Origin: a virus
Strand: one strand, 5' to 3'
Virus record (IMG/VR): IMGVR_UViG_3300030118_002103
Span: 1-37,875 of that record
DNA: 37,875 nt
This document shows positions 29,651 through 37,390 of this stretch, piece by piece. The notes under the pieces were generated by a model. The model made no database searches and had not been told where the DNA came from. It worked only from the letters and a program-made list of their open reading frames with translations. Positions within the stretch are counted from its first letter, which is position 1. Each line of letters starts with the position of its first letter. The position numbers and the translations under genes were made by a program.

Positions 29651-31207
29651 ATGCACACAGGAACCGCTAAAAGCCTATATACCTCTCTTGAAGGGAGCAG
29701 GGAGCAATACCTGGACAGGGCAAGACAAGCTTCAAAGCTGACACTTCCCTACATTATGCCAGATGCTGGCTTTGGCGCATCCTCAAGATTGGACACACCG
29801 TTTCAGGGTGTTGGGGCTAGAGGAGTAAATAACCTCGCCTCAAAATTACTGTTAGCACTCCTACCACCCAACGCCCCTTTCTTCAGGCTAAACGTAGATA
29901 CTTACGGATTGCAGCAAGAAGGAGCACCAGAGGAGGTAATCAGTCAAGTTGAGCAAGCTCTTCAGAAAGTTGAAGAGGCAACAATGGATGAGATCAGCAG
30001 GGAAACCTACAGGACTGGTCTGCACGAAGCACTAAAGCATCTCATTGTTACAGGAAACTCCCTTGTGTATCTTCCAGATTCTGGAGGTATGCGTGTGTTT
30101 CATTTGGATCGTTATGTGGTTCAAAGGGACTCAATGGGCAATGTTATCTACATAGCGACAAAGGAAAGCATGAGCTACGCAGCTCTCGATGACAACATGA
30201 AGGCTGTTGTTGATGTAGATGCAAAAGATCCTATGGCAGAGGTAGACCTATATACTGCTGTCTGTCGCAAAGAAAACAAATGGCATGTCTTCCAAGACAT
30301 CAATGGCAATCCCGTCGAAGGTTCTGAAGGAAATTACCCACTAGATCAAAACCCCTTTATACCTTTGCGGTTCAGCAGAATTGATGGAGAAGACTACGGC
30401 AGAGGATACGTTGAGGAATACCTCGGGGACCTCCAATCTCTTGAAAGTCTTACAAGAGCGATTGTTGAGGGCTCGGCTGCTGCCGCAAAGGTTTTATTTC
30501 TTGTGAATCCAAACGGAACTACAAGAGCCAGGACGTTGGCTGAAAGTCCTAACGGGACCATTACTCAAGGTAATGCAGCGGACGTTTCTGTTCTCCAACT
30601 AAACAAGTTTAACGATTTCAGGGTGGCTCAAGAGACTATTGCTGCCATCAAAGATCGCCTCGGGCACAGCTTCTTGCTTACCAGTGGTGTTGTAAGGAAT
30701 GCAGAGAGGGTTACAGCAGAAGAGATAAGGATGCTTAGTATGGAACTTGAGAGTTCTCTTGGTGGTCTTTACTCACTTCTATCTACTGAACTTCAGCTTC
30801 CACTTGTGAACAGATTGCTTGCCAGCCTGACAAAGAAAAAGAGGCTACCCAAACTACCAAAGGACATTGCCACTCCTGTGATTATTACTGGTGTTGAAGC
30901 ACTAGGCAGAGGTAACGACCTCCAGAAACTTGACTTGTTCCTTGCTGGGGCAGCTCAAGTAGTAGGACCACAAGCTGTTTCTCAGTATGTCAATGTAGGT
31001 GAATACTTCAATAGAAGAGCCACCGCATTAGGTATCAAGACAGCAGCTTTAATCAAATCACAACAAGAACTCCAAATGGAGATGCAGATGGCGCAACAAG
31101 CCCAGCAAGAGCAAATGCTTGCAAAGATGGGACCAGCGGCTATCAAAGCAGTATCTGACAACACAATAGAAGAGCAGAGAAACCAACAACAACAACCTGA
31201 GGAATAA
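29651..31207 (+). CDS. Portal (head-tail connector) protein, T7 gp8-like
   Basis: The product has 518 residues (T7 gp8 has 536). Recognisable T7-type pieces are an N-terminal SREQYLDRARQASKLTLPYI, GARGVNNLASKLLLALLPPN, VTGNSLVYLPDSGGMRVFHL, and HSFLLTSGVVRNAERVTAEE. Downstream lies a helical crown region, and the C-terminus is Gln-rich. Twelve copies form the ring through which DNA enters the head and to which tail and core attach. It is followed 5 bp later by the scaffold gene, the standard T7 order. The leader TTAATAACCAATG lacks a Shine-Dalgarno sequence. Confidence 0.94.
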   Translation: MHTGTAKSLYTSLEGSREQYLDRARQASKLTLPYIMPDAGFGASSRLDTPFQGVGARGVNNLASKLLLALLPPNAPFFRLNVDTYGLQQEGAPEEVISQVEQALQKVEEATMDEISRETYRTGLHEALKHLIVTGNSLVYLPDSGGMRVFHLDRYVVQRDSMGNVIYIATKESMSYAALDDNMKAVVDVDAKDPMAEVDLYTAVCRKENKWHVFQDINGNPVEGSEGNYPLDQNPFIPLRFSRIDGEDYGRGYVEEYLGDLQSLESLTRAIVEGSAAAAKVLFLVNPNGTTRARTLAESPNGTITQGNAADVSVLQLNKFNDFRVAQETIAAIKDRLGHSFLLTSGVVRNAERVTAEEIRMLSMELESSLGGLYSLLSTELQLPLVNRLLASLTKKKRLPKLPKDIATPVIITGVEALGRGNDLQKLDLFLAGAAQVVGPQAVSQYVNVGEYFNRRATALGIKTAALIKSQQELQMEMQMAQQAQQEQMLAKMGPAAIKAVSDNTIEEQRNQQQQPEE

Positions 31208-31212
31208 AAGAC

Positions 31213-31974
31213 ATGGCTGAAGCTAATAGAGTGGTAATTAACGAACCCACTGAAAACGAAGAGATCACACTGGAGCAGCAAGCAGAGATGCAAGAAGAAG
31301 CCGTTGCTGCCAGCGAAGAACAACCAGCTACTGAGGAGCGTCCTGAGTGGCTCGATGAGAAGTTTAATTCACCAGAGGATCTAGCTAAGGCATACAACGA
31401 GCTACAAAAAAAATTGTCTGAGCCAAAGGAAGAGACAGAAGAGGTAGCTAGCGAGGAGACACCATCAGACAACATTGACAGCTCTGGTGCAGTGGGTAAG
31501 GCAACTCTTGAGTTTGAAGAAAAAGGAGAGCTGAGTGAGGAAACCTTTGCAGAGCTAGAGAAAGCAGGGCTGCCAAAGGAATACGTTGAGTCATACATTG
31601 CAGGACAACAGGCACTAGTAGAGCGTAATGCTTTGGATCTCTATAACTCTATTGGTGGAGAAGAAGAGTATGATGGAATGATCCAGTGGGCAGGAGAATC
31701 ACTGTCAGAACAAGAAGTAGAAACATTTAATGAGCTTGTTGTTAATGGAACGCCAGAGCAACAAAGGTTGGCAATCAAAGGACTTCACGCTCAATACAGA
31801 GGAGCAACTGGTTCTGGTCCAGTTCTCAAGCAGGGAACTACAAGTGGTAACTCTGTGAAACCGTTTAGCTCTACAAAGGAACTTCAAAGAGCTATGAGTG
31901 ATAGGCGTTATGCAGAAGTTCCATCGTATCGTGAGGAAGTCGAAAGAAGGCTTTCTGTATCCAACATCCTATAA
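31213..31974 (+). CDS. Capsid assembly scaffolding protein, T7 gp9-like
   Basis: The product has 253 residues. It is strongly acidic (Glu-rich N-terminal third) with the EERPEWLDEKFNSPEDLAKA motif found in scaffold proteins of this phage group. A helical middle (ESYIAGQQALVERNALDLYN) and a basic C-terminus (SYREEVERRLSVSNIL) expected to bind the capsid protein follow. It guides prohead assembly around the portal and leaves before DNA packaging. Its place directly between portal and capsid genes supports the identity. The lysis-like genes at 31983-32441 separate it from the capsid gene, unlike T7. Confidence 0.92.
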   Translation: MAEANRVVINEPTENEEITLEQQAEMQEEAVAASEEQPATEERPEWLDEKFNSPEDLAKAYNELQKKLSEPKEETEEVASEETPSDNIDSSGAVGKATLEFEEKGELSEETFAELEKAGLPKEYVESYIAGQQALVERNALDLYNSIGGEEEYDGMIQWAGESLSEQEVETFNELVVNGTPEQQRLAIKGLHAQYRGATGSGPVLKQGTTSGNSVKPFSSTKELQRAMSDRRYAEVPSYREEVERRLSVSNIL

Positions 31975-31982
31975 TTACTGAC

Positions 31983-32177
31983 ATGAACTTTATTAATTAC
32001 ATTATTGAAAACAAAGAGGAAATCATTGCTGTTGCCAGCTCTGTGGTTGCTCTGGCTTCTCTTGTCGCAGCTCTTACGCCTACCCCCAAGGATGACTCTT
32101 GGGTTGGTAAAGCATACAAGATTGTTGACTGGCTGGCGCTTAACGTAGGTAAAGCCAAAGACAAACCAGCAGAGTGA
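31983..32177 (+). CDS. One-helix membrane protein, holin-like
   Basis: The product has 64 residues: an acidic/polar N-terminus, one transmembrane segment at about 13-31 (EIIAVASSVVALASLVAALT), then TPTPKDDSWVGKAYKIVDWL and a Lys-rich tail. The TPTPKDDxxVGKxYKxxDWLALNxGKAK pattern is one I know from many marine and alphaproteobacterial phages, usually unnamed and next to small spanin-like genes. The stop overlaps the next GTG start (GTGA), and a lipoprotein gene is nested downstream. Together these suggest a lysis cluster inside the head operon, with this protein as holin or antiholin. Confidence 0.7.
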   Translation: MNFINYIIENKEEIIAVASSVVALASLVAALTPTPKDDSWVGKAYKIVDWLALNVGKAKDKPAE

Positions 32178-32386
32178 TTTCTTCTATTGTTAAGTTACTA
32201 ATTGCTTTTCCAAAACTTGCTGACCTGTTTTTTAAGGTCCAAGAGTCTTATGTTAAAAAGACTAAACTGGAGCGTCATAAGCGTAACCACGATCTTATTG
32301 ATGGCTGGGTGCGCGGCACCGATGAAACCGACAAGGATACCAGAGTTCATCGAAAAGCTCCAAGTCCACGATTTTTCAGAGAGTGA
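32174..32386 (+). CDS. Small protein hosting a nested lipoprotein gene; possible i-spanin-like
   Basis: The product has 70 residues, starting at a GTG that overlaps the previous stop by 4 bp (GTGA). Residues 2-24 are moderately hydrophobic (ISSIVKLLIAFPKLADLFFK); the rest is charged (YVKKTKLERHKRNHDLIDGW) with a basic end. Most of its length is overlapped in the +1 frame by a lipoprotein gene (32250-32441). That is the geometry of Rz/Rz1 spanin pairs, in which the outer-membrane lipoprotein lies inside the inner-membrane partner. The hydrophobic segment is weaker than a normal Rz anchor and the periplasmic coiled coil is very short, so the spanin role is tentative. Confidence 0.6.
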   Translation: MISSIVKLLIAFPKLADLFFKVQESYVKKTKLERHKRNHDLIDGWVRGTDETDKDTRVHRKAPSPRFFRE

Positions 32387-32441
32387 AAGAAACACCATTA
32401 AGGAAATTCTTCATTACGTGAACGACTTGGAACACGAATAA
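32250..32441 (+). CDS. Nested lipoprotein, probable o-spanin (Rz1-like)
   Basis: The product has 63 residues. It begins with a basic n-region (MLKRLN), a hydrophobic core and the lipobox LLMAGC with Cys21 as lipidation site. The mature part (AAPMKPTRIPEFIEKLQVHD) starts with prolines and is otherwise charged. It is encoded in the +1 frame relative to the gene at 32174 and runs 55 bp past its end. I chose the ATG at 32250 over 32202 because it gives a normal signal peptide. Rz1-like proteins span the periplasm with their inner-membrane partner and fuse the membranes at lysis. The lipoprotein call is firm; the spanin role is inferred from the nesting. Confidence 0.75.
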   Translation: MLKRLNWSVISVTTILLMAGCAAPMKPTRIPEFIEKLQVHDFSESERNTIKEILHYVNDLEHE

Positions 32442-32578
32442 ATATTTCGTCTAATAAAGCTTAATCGCTAGTAGACCTATGCCCACTGAGGTGGATAACA
32501 CAGGACGAACAAGATAAAGCCCAAGGACACCAACCAAACCAAACTAACAACTAAACCAAATCGAAAGGCTAATATATT
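32442..32578. promoter_or_regulatory. Leader of the major capsid gene
   Basis: A 137-bp gap without a credible gene separates the lysis-like cluster from the capsid gene. It contains a short hairpin CCAC/GTGG near 32482-32493, then A/C-rich sequence, and AAAGG about 11 bases before the ATG. A strong phage promoter and an mRNA-stabilising structure are expected before a capsid gene, but I find no copy of the 14-mer seen at 10507 and 10693. Confidence 0.35.
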
Positions 32579-33646
32579 ATGGCTACTAACATCCCCTCGA
32601 TTCCCGGTGTAGCTGGAAACCCTGGTGCAAGGGCGACCACTGCAAACGGAGACAATGCGTTGTTCTTGAAGGTGTTTGCAGGTGAAATCCTGACGGCATT
32701 CAACGAGAGCAACATTATGAAAGACCTGACTATGGTTCGCTCCATTAGTTCAGGTAAATCGGCAAGCTTCCCAGTAACAGGGACTGCATCGGCTAAATAC
32801 CATCAGCCCGGTGAGTCGCTTATTACTGACAGTTACTTGTCACAAATCGCTCACAACGAGAAGCAAATCTTCATTGATAACCTTCTTGTGTCTTCCACTA
32901 TGATTGCTGAGATTGACGAGCTTCGTAACCATTACGATCTTCGTTCTATTTATTCCGCAGAGCTTGGTAAGGCGCTTGCTAAGGAGTGCGATATCAACAT
33001 CATTAAGACGTTTATTGCTGCTGCTAGAGAAGACAACTCAGCATCCGCTAATAAACCTATGGGTTCTGGAACTGAGATTACTGGTGCAAACCTGACAACC
33101 GTATCTGCTCTTATTGACAAGCTGTATGAAGTAGCGGAAACGCTGGACGGAAAAGATGTTCCTTCTGAGGACCGCTTTGCTGTTATGGCTCCGCAAGAGT
33201 ATTACAAGCTGCTTACTGCGGACAACGTAGCAATTAACAAGGATACTTCTAATGCTGGTAACGCTGATGTTGCCAAAGGAACTATTGTTGAAGTTGCTGG
33301 TCTTCGTCTCTACAAGAGCAACCACTTGAAAACTGTTGTAAACCTTGGAGACCTTGACACGGCTTCTGGTTCGGGAACTGCTAACACCGCTTTTGGTGTT
33401 AACAACGACCCGTTTGGCTCTGCGAGTGACAACGGCTATAATACCAACTTTAGCGGTATTACTGGATCTAACGGCAACGGCTTTATTGCTGGTCACGGAT
33501 CGGCTGTAGGAACCGTTAAGCTCTTGGATCTTGCTACCGAAAGTGAGTATCAGATTGAGCGTCAAGCTACCCTCTTTGCAGCCAAGTATGCAATGGGTCA
33601 CGGTGTGCTTCGTCCGGAGTGTGCTGTTCTAGTTTCGACTAGCTAA
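32579..33646 (+). CDS. Major capsid protein, T7 gp10-like
   Basis: The product has 355 residues (T7 gp10A has 345). It opens with an arm rich in small residues (GVAGNPGARATTANGDNALF). HK97-fold pieces follow: FAGEILTAFNESNIMKDLTM, GKSASFPVTGTASAKYHQPG and ISIDNLL-type segment IFIDNLLVSSTMIAEIDELR. The C-terminal part includes a longer Gly/Asn/Ser-rich insert near residues 255-300 and ends VLRPECAVLVSTS. It forms the icosahedral shell. A 137-bp leader and a strong terminator flank it, which fits high, separately tuned expression as for T7 gene 10. No frameshift site for a 10B-type form is evident. Confidence 0.96.
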   Translation: MATNIPSIPGVAGNPGARATTANGDNALFLKVFAGEILTAFNESNIMKDLTMVRSISSGKSASFPVTGTASAKYHQPGESLITDSYLSQIAHNEKQIFIDNLLVSSTMIAEIDELRNHYDLRSIYSAELGKALAKECDINIIKTFIAAAREDNSASANKPMGSGTEITGANLTTVSALIDKLYEVAETLDGKDVPSEDRFAVMAPQEYYKLLTADNVAINKDTSNAGNADVAKGTIVEVAGLRLYKSNHLKTVVNLGDLDTASGSGTANTAFGVNNDPFGSASDNGYNTNFSGITGSNGNGFIAGHGSAVGTVKLLDLATESEYQIERQATLFAAKYAMGHGVLRPECAVLVSTS

Positions 33647-33663
33647 CCTAACTAACTAAACTT

Positions 33664-33707
33664 GGAGGCCCCCATAGGTTCAATCCCTGTGGGGGCTTCC
33701 CCTTTTT
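33664..33707 (+). terminator. Intrinsic terminator after the major capsid gene
   Basis: GGAGGCCCCCATAGG (33664-33678) pairs with CCTGTGGGGGCTTCC (33686-33700) over 15 positions with two G-T pairs. The loop is 7 nt, and CCTTTTT follows. It is the counterpart of T7 T-phi, which lies just after gene 10 and lowers transcription of the tail genes. Confidence 0.9.
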
Positions 33708-33720
33708 CTATTTTAAATTT

Positions 33721-34311
33721 ATGGCAACTCTCACAACTCCACTAGAGGCAGTCAACAGTATGCTAGGTCACATTGGAGAAGCTCCAGTGAATAGCATTGC
33801 AGACACCTCTACCCTCCCTGTTTCAGCTTCTACAGCTTTGTCAGTATTGGATGAAGTTAGTCGAGAGGTGCAAACCATGGGGTGGCATTTCAATACCACA
33901 AACAAATTTACTCTTACGCCCCAGCCTGATAATACAATTCAGCTTCCTGCAAACACACTGCACGTAGACGCAACTGACGGCTCAAAGGATGTCGTTCAGC
34001 GGGGCCTAAAACTTTACGACCGTAAAAACAATACAAACGAATTTTCTGGTTCTCTTGATGTAACGATTACGTTTCTGCTGGACTGGGATGATCTGCACGA
34101 ACAAGCACGTAGATATATCACACTCAGAGCATCAAGAATCTTTCAGACGCGCATGATGGGATCAAGAGAGCTAGAAGCTTTGATTGCCAGAGACGAATTT
34201 ATTGCTAAGTCACTGCTTGAAGAAGTAGATTCTAGGGGAAGTGACAGGACAATATTTGACAACTACGATGTCTACACAGGCATTGGTATTAATCGTAACT
34301 ACGACATTTAA
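33721..34311 (+). CDS. Tail tubular protein A (tail adaptor), T7 gp11-like
   Basis: The product has 196 residues, exactly the length of T7 gp11. Family pieces are EAVNSMLGHIGEAPVNSIAD near the N-terminus, VSREVQTMGWHFNTTNKFTL, and near the end DLHEQARRYITLRASRIFQT. Twelve copies attach below the portal and carry the fibres and the tail nozzle. It starts 14 bp after the T-tract of the capsid terminator and 6 bp before the gp12-like gene. It is clearly intact. Confidence 0.95.
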   Translation: MATLTTPLEAVNSMLGHIGEAPVNSIADTSTLPVSASTALSVLDEVSREVQTMGWHFNTTNKFTLTPQPDNTIQLPANTLHVDATDGSKDVVQRGLKLYDRKNNTNEFSGSLDVTITFLLDWDDLHEQARRYITLRASRIFQTRMMGSRELEALIARDEFIAKSLLEEVDSRGSDRTIFDNYDVYTGIGINRNYDI

Positions 34312-34317
34312 TAAAAT

Positions 34318-36912
34318 ATGCCGCTCATCAACACTTCTGTTCCTAACCTAATTCAAGGGGTTAGCCAGCAGCCTGATACACTCAAGTATGATGGTCAGTG
34401 CAAGGAGCAGATAAACGCTTACTCTTCTGTATCTGATGGACTGAAGAAGCGTCCAAATGCGAACCTTGTTAAGTATGACGCAACTGAAGTTGGTGAAAAC
34501 GCTTTTGTTCACACGATTAACAGGAGTGAGTCTGAGAAGTATTTGATGGTTATTACTCCATCTACGTTGACTGTTCACAACTTGCTTACTGATGGTGTTA
34601 TAAAATACAACGATGGCAACACAGCTCCTATAGCTTTAAATCCTGCTTATTCTTATTTAGCAACGAGCAATCCAAGAGAAAACCTCAAAGCTATTACTGT
34701 TGGGGACAACACCTGGATTGTAAACAAGACGGTTACTACTCAGATGAGCCAAGTGGCTTCAGATATATCTGATGACGTAAATGAGAACGAGGCTTTGATC
34801 TTTGTTAAGCAAGCGGGGTATGACAAGAAGTATGAAGTGTCTGTTCTTGGAACTAATGAAGATGTAACTACTACAGATTCCGGGGAGGGAGGTGTAGGAG
34901 GAAATCCTACTCCTAGCCATTTAGATCACGATACAAATTTAAAAGTAGATTCAGGAGTTATTGCTAGTAGGTTGTCTGCTAAATTAAACGACATACCAAA
35001 CATCACAGCTACAGTAGAAGGATCTACAATCAAACTTGTTAAGTCCACTACAGCAGACTTTAACATTAAAACAAAAGACGGCTTCGCAGACAAAGGACTT
35101 GGTGTGGTCTACAAAGAAGTAGCGGACATCACTGACCTACCTGTCGTAGCTCCACATGGGTTTCGTGTAAAGGTTCGTGGGGACGCAGAGCTTGATGAAG
35201 ACGATTACTATTTAAATTTTAGGACTAACGAGATTCTTAACAATGGAGAGATGGGGCGTGGAGGCTGGGTTGAGGATGTAGGCTTTAGAGTCCCTAGAGC
35301 ATTTGATGCTACTACGATGCCCTACAAGTTGGTGTCTCAAGGCTTAAACAGCTTTTTTCTTGGTCATATTGGATGGAGCGGAAGACAAGCTGGTGATCTT
35401 ACGTCAAACCCCAATCCATCTTTTATAGGAAGCACTATTAGCAATCTTTTCTTTTACAAAAACAGACTTGGATTTTTGTCTAATGATAAGGTTGTTATGA
35501 GCGAAGCAGGTCAGTATTTTAATTTGTTTAGAACTACAGTGACCAATTTGTTGGACTCTGCTCCGATTGACATTGGAGTAGCTACTACAAACGTAACTAA
35601 CCTAGAGTCAGCAATAGCGTTTCAAGAAAACCTTATTTTGTTCAGTAACAGGGGACAGTTTGTTCTCAAAGGGGGCGACCTATTAACGCCCTCTACAGTA
35701 GCTGTAAACCCAATTACTAACTACGATCAAACCGAAGGAGTAAATCCAATTTCTCTTGGTTCTTATATTTACTTTCCGTTTACCCGTGGCAACTACTCAG
35801 GACTCAGAGAGTTTGCTGTGAGTGCTACTGGTGACACCTACACGGCTGAAGAAGTCACAAATCACATTCCAAGTTATATCCCAAAGAATGTCATTGATGT
35901 TGCTGGGTCATCTACTGAGGATGTTATTGCAGTTCTTAGCAGTGAAACAAAAGACACCTTGTATATCTACAAGTATTTCTGGAGTGGTAACCAAAAGATC
36001 CTTAGTGCGTGGAGTAAGTTTACTTTGCAAGGGTGTGAGATCAGAGGAATTGACTTTATTGACTCAACTCTTTACATCACAACCGACAGGTATTTTGGGA
36101 CTAACTACCAAGTTCTTAGCGGTGGTGAGTATGGAAGTGGTGCTTTAGTTTCTTCATCTGGCAAGGACTTTATGATCCTTAGCATGACCTTTACTTCTGG
36201 TCTTCCTGACGAAGAGAACCTTAGTGACGGATCAAACCTAGGCTTTATGACTCACCTTGATTTTAGGGTGACTAAAAAAATTAGGGCCAATCAAACACAA
36301 CTTACAGCAGTAGATGACGCTACTGATACACACCTAGATTACTTCCCGCTAGAGTCCACAGATTTTAACGGAGACAGTTTTAACCCTACAGGAGCACGGC
36401 TCAAAGTAATCGACAGGGCTACTGGTGTATCTATTCCATTTACAAGAAGTAAAGTCACATTCAATGGTGTAGATTACATTACCAACTCAAATCAGCTTGT
36501 CTTTGAACAACAAGCAGCAGACAGAGACGTATTTGTAGGTGTCGAGTATGACATGCAATATACGTTCTCTGAGCAGATTTTTAAGGTGGCATCTGGTAAA
36601 GGCAAATCAGCCACCGGATACACGAAGAATAAAATAAAGAATGGAAATGTGTTCTTTGATGACTCAGCCTTCTTTCAAGTAAAGGTGACACCAGAAAGAC
36701 GCTCAACGTATACAAACGAGTTTACAACACAAGTTGTTGATGACTCTGATGTAGACAGCATTAATCTTGATTCAGGGATATTTAGTTTCCCTGTGTTTAC
36801 CAAACCAGAGAACACAACCATAACCATCGAGAACGGAACACCATACCCAAGCACACTTCAAGGAGCTGAGTTTGAGTCGTTTGTTCATTCTCGATCCAAC
36901 AGGTATGGATAA
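34318..36912 (+). CDS. Tail tubular protein B (tail nozzle), T7 gp12-like
   Basis: The product has 864 residues (T7 gp12 has 794). Family signatures are the N-terminus SVPNLIQGVSQQPDTLKYDG, QINAYSSVSDGLKKRPNANL, and further on FFYKNRLGFLSNDKVVMSEA and GNYSGLREFAVSATGDTYTA. Six copies form the nozzle of the tail through which DNA and core proteins leave. A segment with Gly/Asp/Thr-rich sequence near residues 180-210 is likely an inserted loop and accounts for part of the extra length. The stop overlaps the gp13-like start by 8 bp. Confidence 0.96.
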   Translation: MPLINTSVPNLIQGVSQQPDTLKYDGQCKEQINAYSSVSDGLKKRPNANLVKYDATEVGENAFVHTINRSESEKYLMVITPSTLTVHNLLTDGVIKYNDGNTAPIALNPAYSYLATSNPRENLKAITVGDNTWIVNKTVTTQMSQVASDISDDVNENEALIFVKQAGYDKKYEVSVLGTNEDVTTTDSGEGGVGGNPTPSHLDHDTNLKVDSGVIASRLSAKLNDIPNITATVEGSTIKLVKSTTADFNIKTKDGFADKGLGVVYKEVADITDLPVVAPHGFRVKVRGDAELDEDDYYLNFRTNEILNNGEMGRGGWVEDVGFRVPRAFDATTMPYKLVSQGLNSFFLGHIGWSGRQAGDLTSNPNPSFIGSTISNLFFYKNRLGFLSNDKVVMSEAGQYFNLFRTTVTNLLDSAPIDIGVATTNVTNLESAIAFQENLILFSNRGQFVLKGGDLLTPSTVAVNPITNYDQTEGVNPISLGSYIYFPFTRGNYSGLREFAVSATGDTYTAEEVTNHIPSYIPKNVIDVAGSSTEDVIAVLSSETKDTLYIYKYFWSGNQKILSAWSKFTLQGCEIRGIDFIDSTLYITTDRYFGTNYQVLSGGEYGSGALVSSSGKDFMILSMTFTSGLPDEENLSDGSNLGFMTHLDFRVTKKIRANQTQLTAVDDATDTHLDYFPLESTDFNGDSFNPTGARLKVIDRATGVSIPFTRSKVTFNGVDYITNSNQLVFEQQAADRDVFVGVEYDMQYTFSEQIFKVASGKGKSATGYTKNKIKNGNVFFDDSAFFQVKVTPERRSTYTNEFTTQVVDDSDVDSINLDSGIFSFPVFTKPENTTITIENGTPYPSTLQGAEFESFVHSRSNRYG

Positions 36913-37387
36913 CTCTGTCCTGCATCATTACAAAACAGCTAAAATATGTAGGGCTGAAGAGGCCCACGTAGACCCAATAGTCCAAGATATGAGGGCTATG
37001 GATGCGCTAGAAGTAAAATGTGTTGGGTCTACACCCAAGGATGCGCTTCTCGCGGGCTTAAATAACGACTTATACACGTTCTCAGTGCTCGACCTAGAGG
37101 ACAATCCACTAGCCATGTTTGGCTCAGGAGGCATTAAGGGAGGCCCTGGATACGTCTGGTTACTCGCTTCTGACCGCTTTAAGTTAGCCAGAAAAGAGTT
37201 CGTAAGAGTCTCTAGGCTTTGGGTCAATACAATTATCAAACCATTTACCTTCTGCGGTAACGTAGTTCACAAGGACAACGAGCAAGCAATTCGCTGGCTC
37301 AAGTTCTGTGGGGCTACATTCATTAAAGAACTTCAAATAGACAACCAACCCTTCTACGAGTTTGTCATCATCAACAAATCAATATAG
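36905..37387 (+). CDS. T7 gp13-like protein (GNAT-fold), internal virion protein A
   Basis: The product has 160 residues from the ATG at 36905; an upstream ATG at 36872 would overlap the gp12-like gene by 41 bp. The C-terminal half aligns with T7 gp13 (138 residues): SDRFKLARKEFVRVSRLWVN, then GNVVHKDNEQAIRWLKFCGA and a final beta strand (FYEFVIIN). This is the GNAT-like layout in which a short helix after the HxxN-type turn precedes RWLKxxGA. T7 gp13 is needed for correct internal virion protein incorporation and has no proven enzyme activity. It lies directly after gp12 and 3 bp before the gp14-like gene. Confidence 0.82.
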   Translation: MDNSVLHHYKTAKICRAEEAHVDPIVQDMRAMDALEVKCVGSTPKDALLAGLNNDLYTFSVLDLEDNPLAMFGSGGIKGGPGYVWLLASDRFKLARKEFVRVSRLWVNTIIKPFTFCGNVVHKDNEQAIRWLKFCGATFIKELQIDNQPFYEFVIINKSI

Positions 37388-37390
37388 ATC

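Noticed and set aside
31143-31598. 151-codon open frame on the - strand
   Set aside because: Mirror of the Glu-rich scaffold gene; its Ser/Leu-rich sequence is the expected antisense reading.
33038-33601. 187-codon open frame on the - strand
   Set aside because: It lies wholly inside the major capsid gene, is Ser/Arg/Val-rich low-complexity sequence, and no other gene is on the - strand.
33677-33687. tRNA T-arm-like GGTTCAATCCC
   Set aside because: It is the tip of the capsid terminator hairpin and no cloverleaf can be built around it.
35431-35441. GCACTATTAGC, similar to the candidate promoter motif
   Set aside because: It lies inside the gp12-like gene, matches only the centre of the 14-mer, and encodes a conserved part of the protein.
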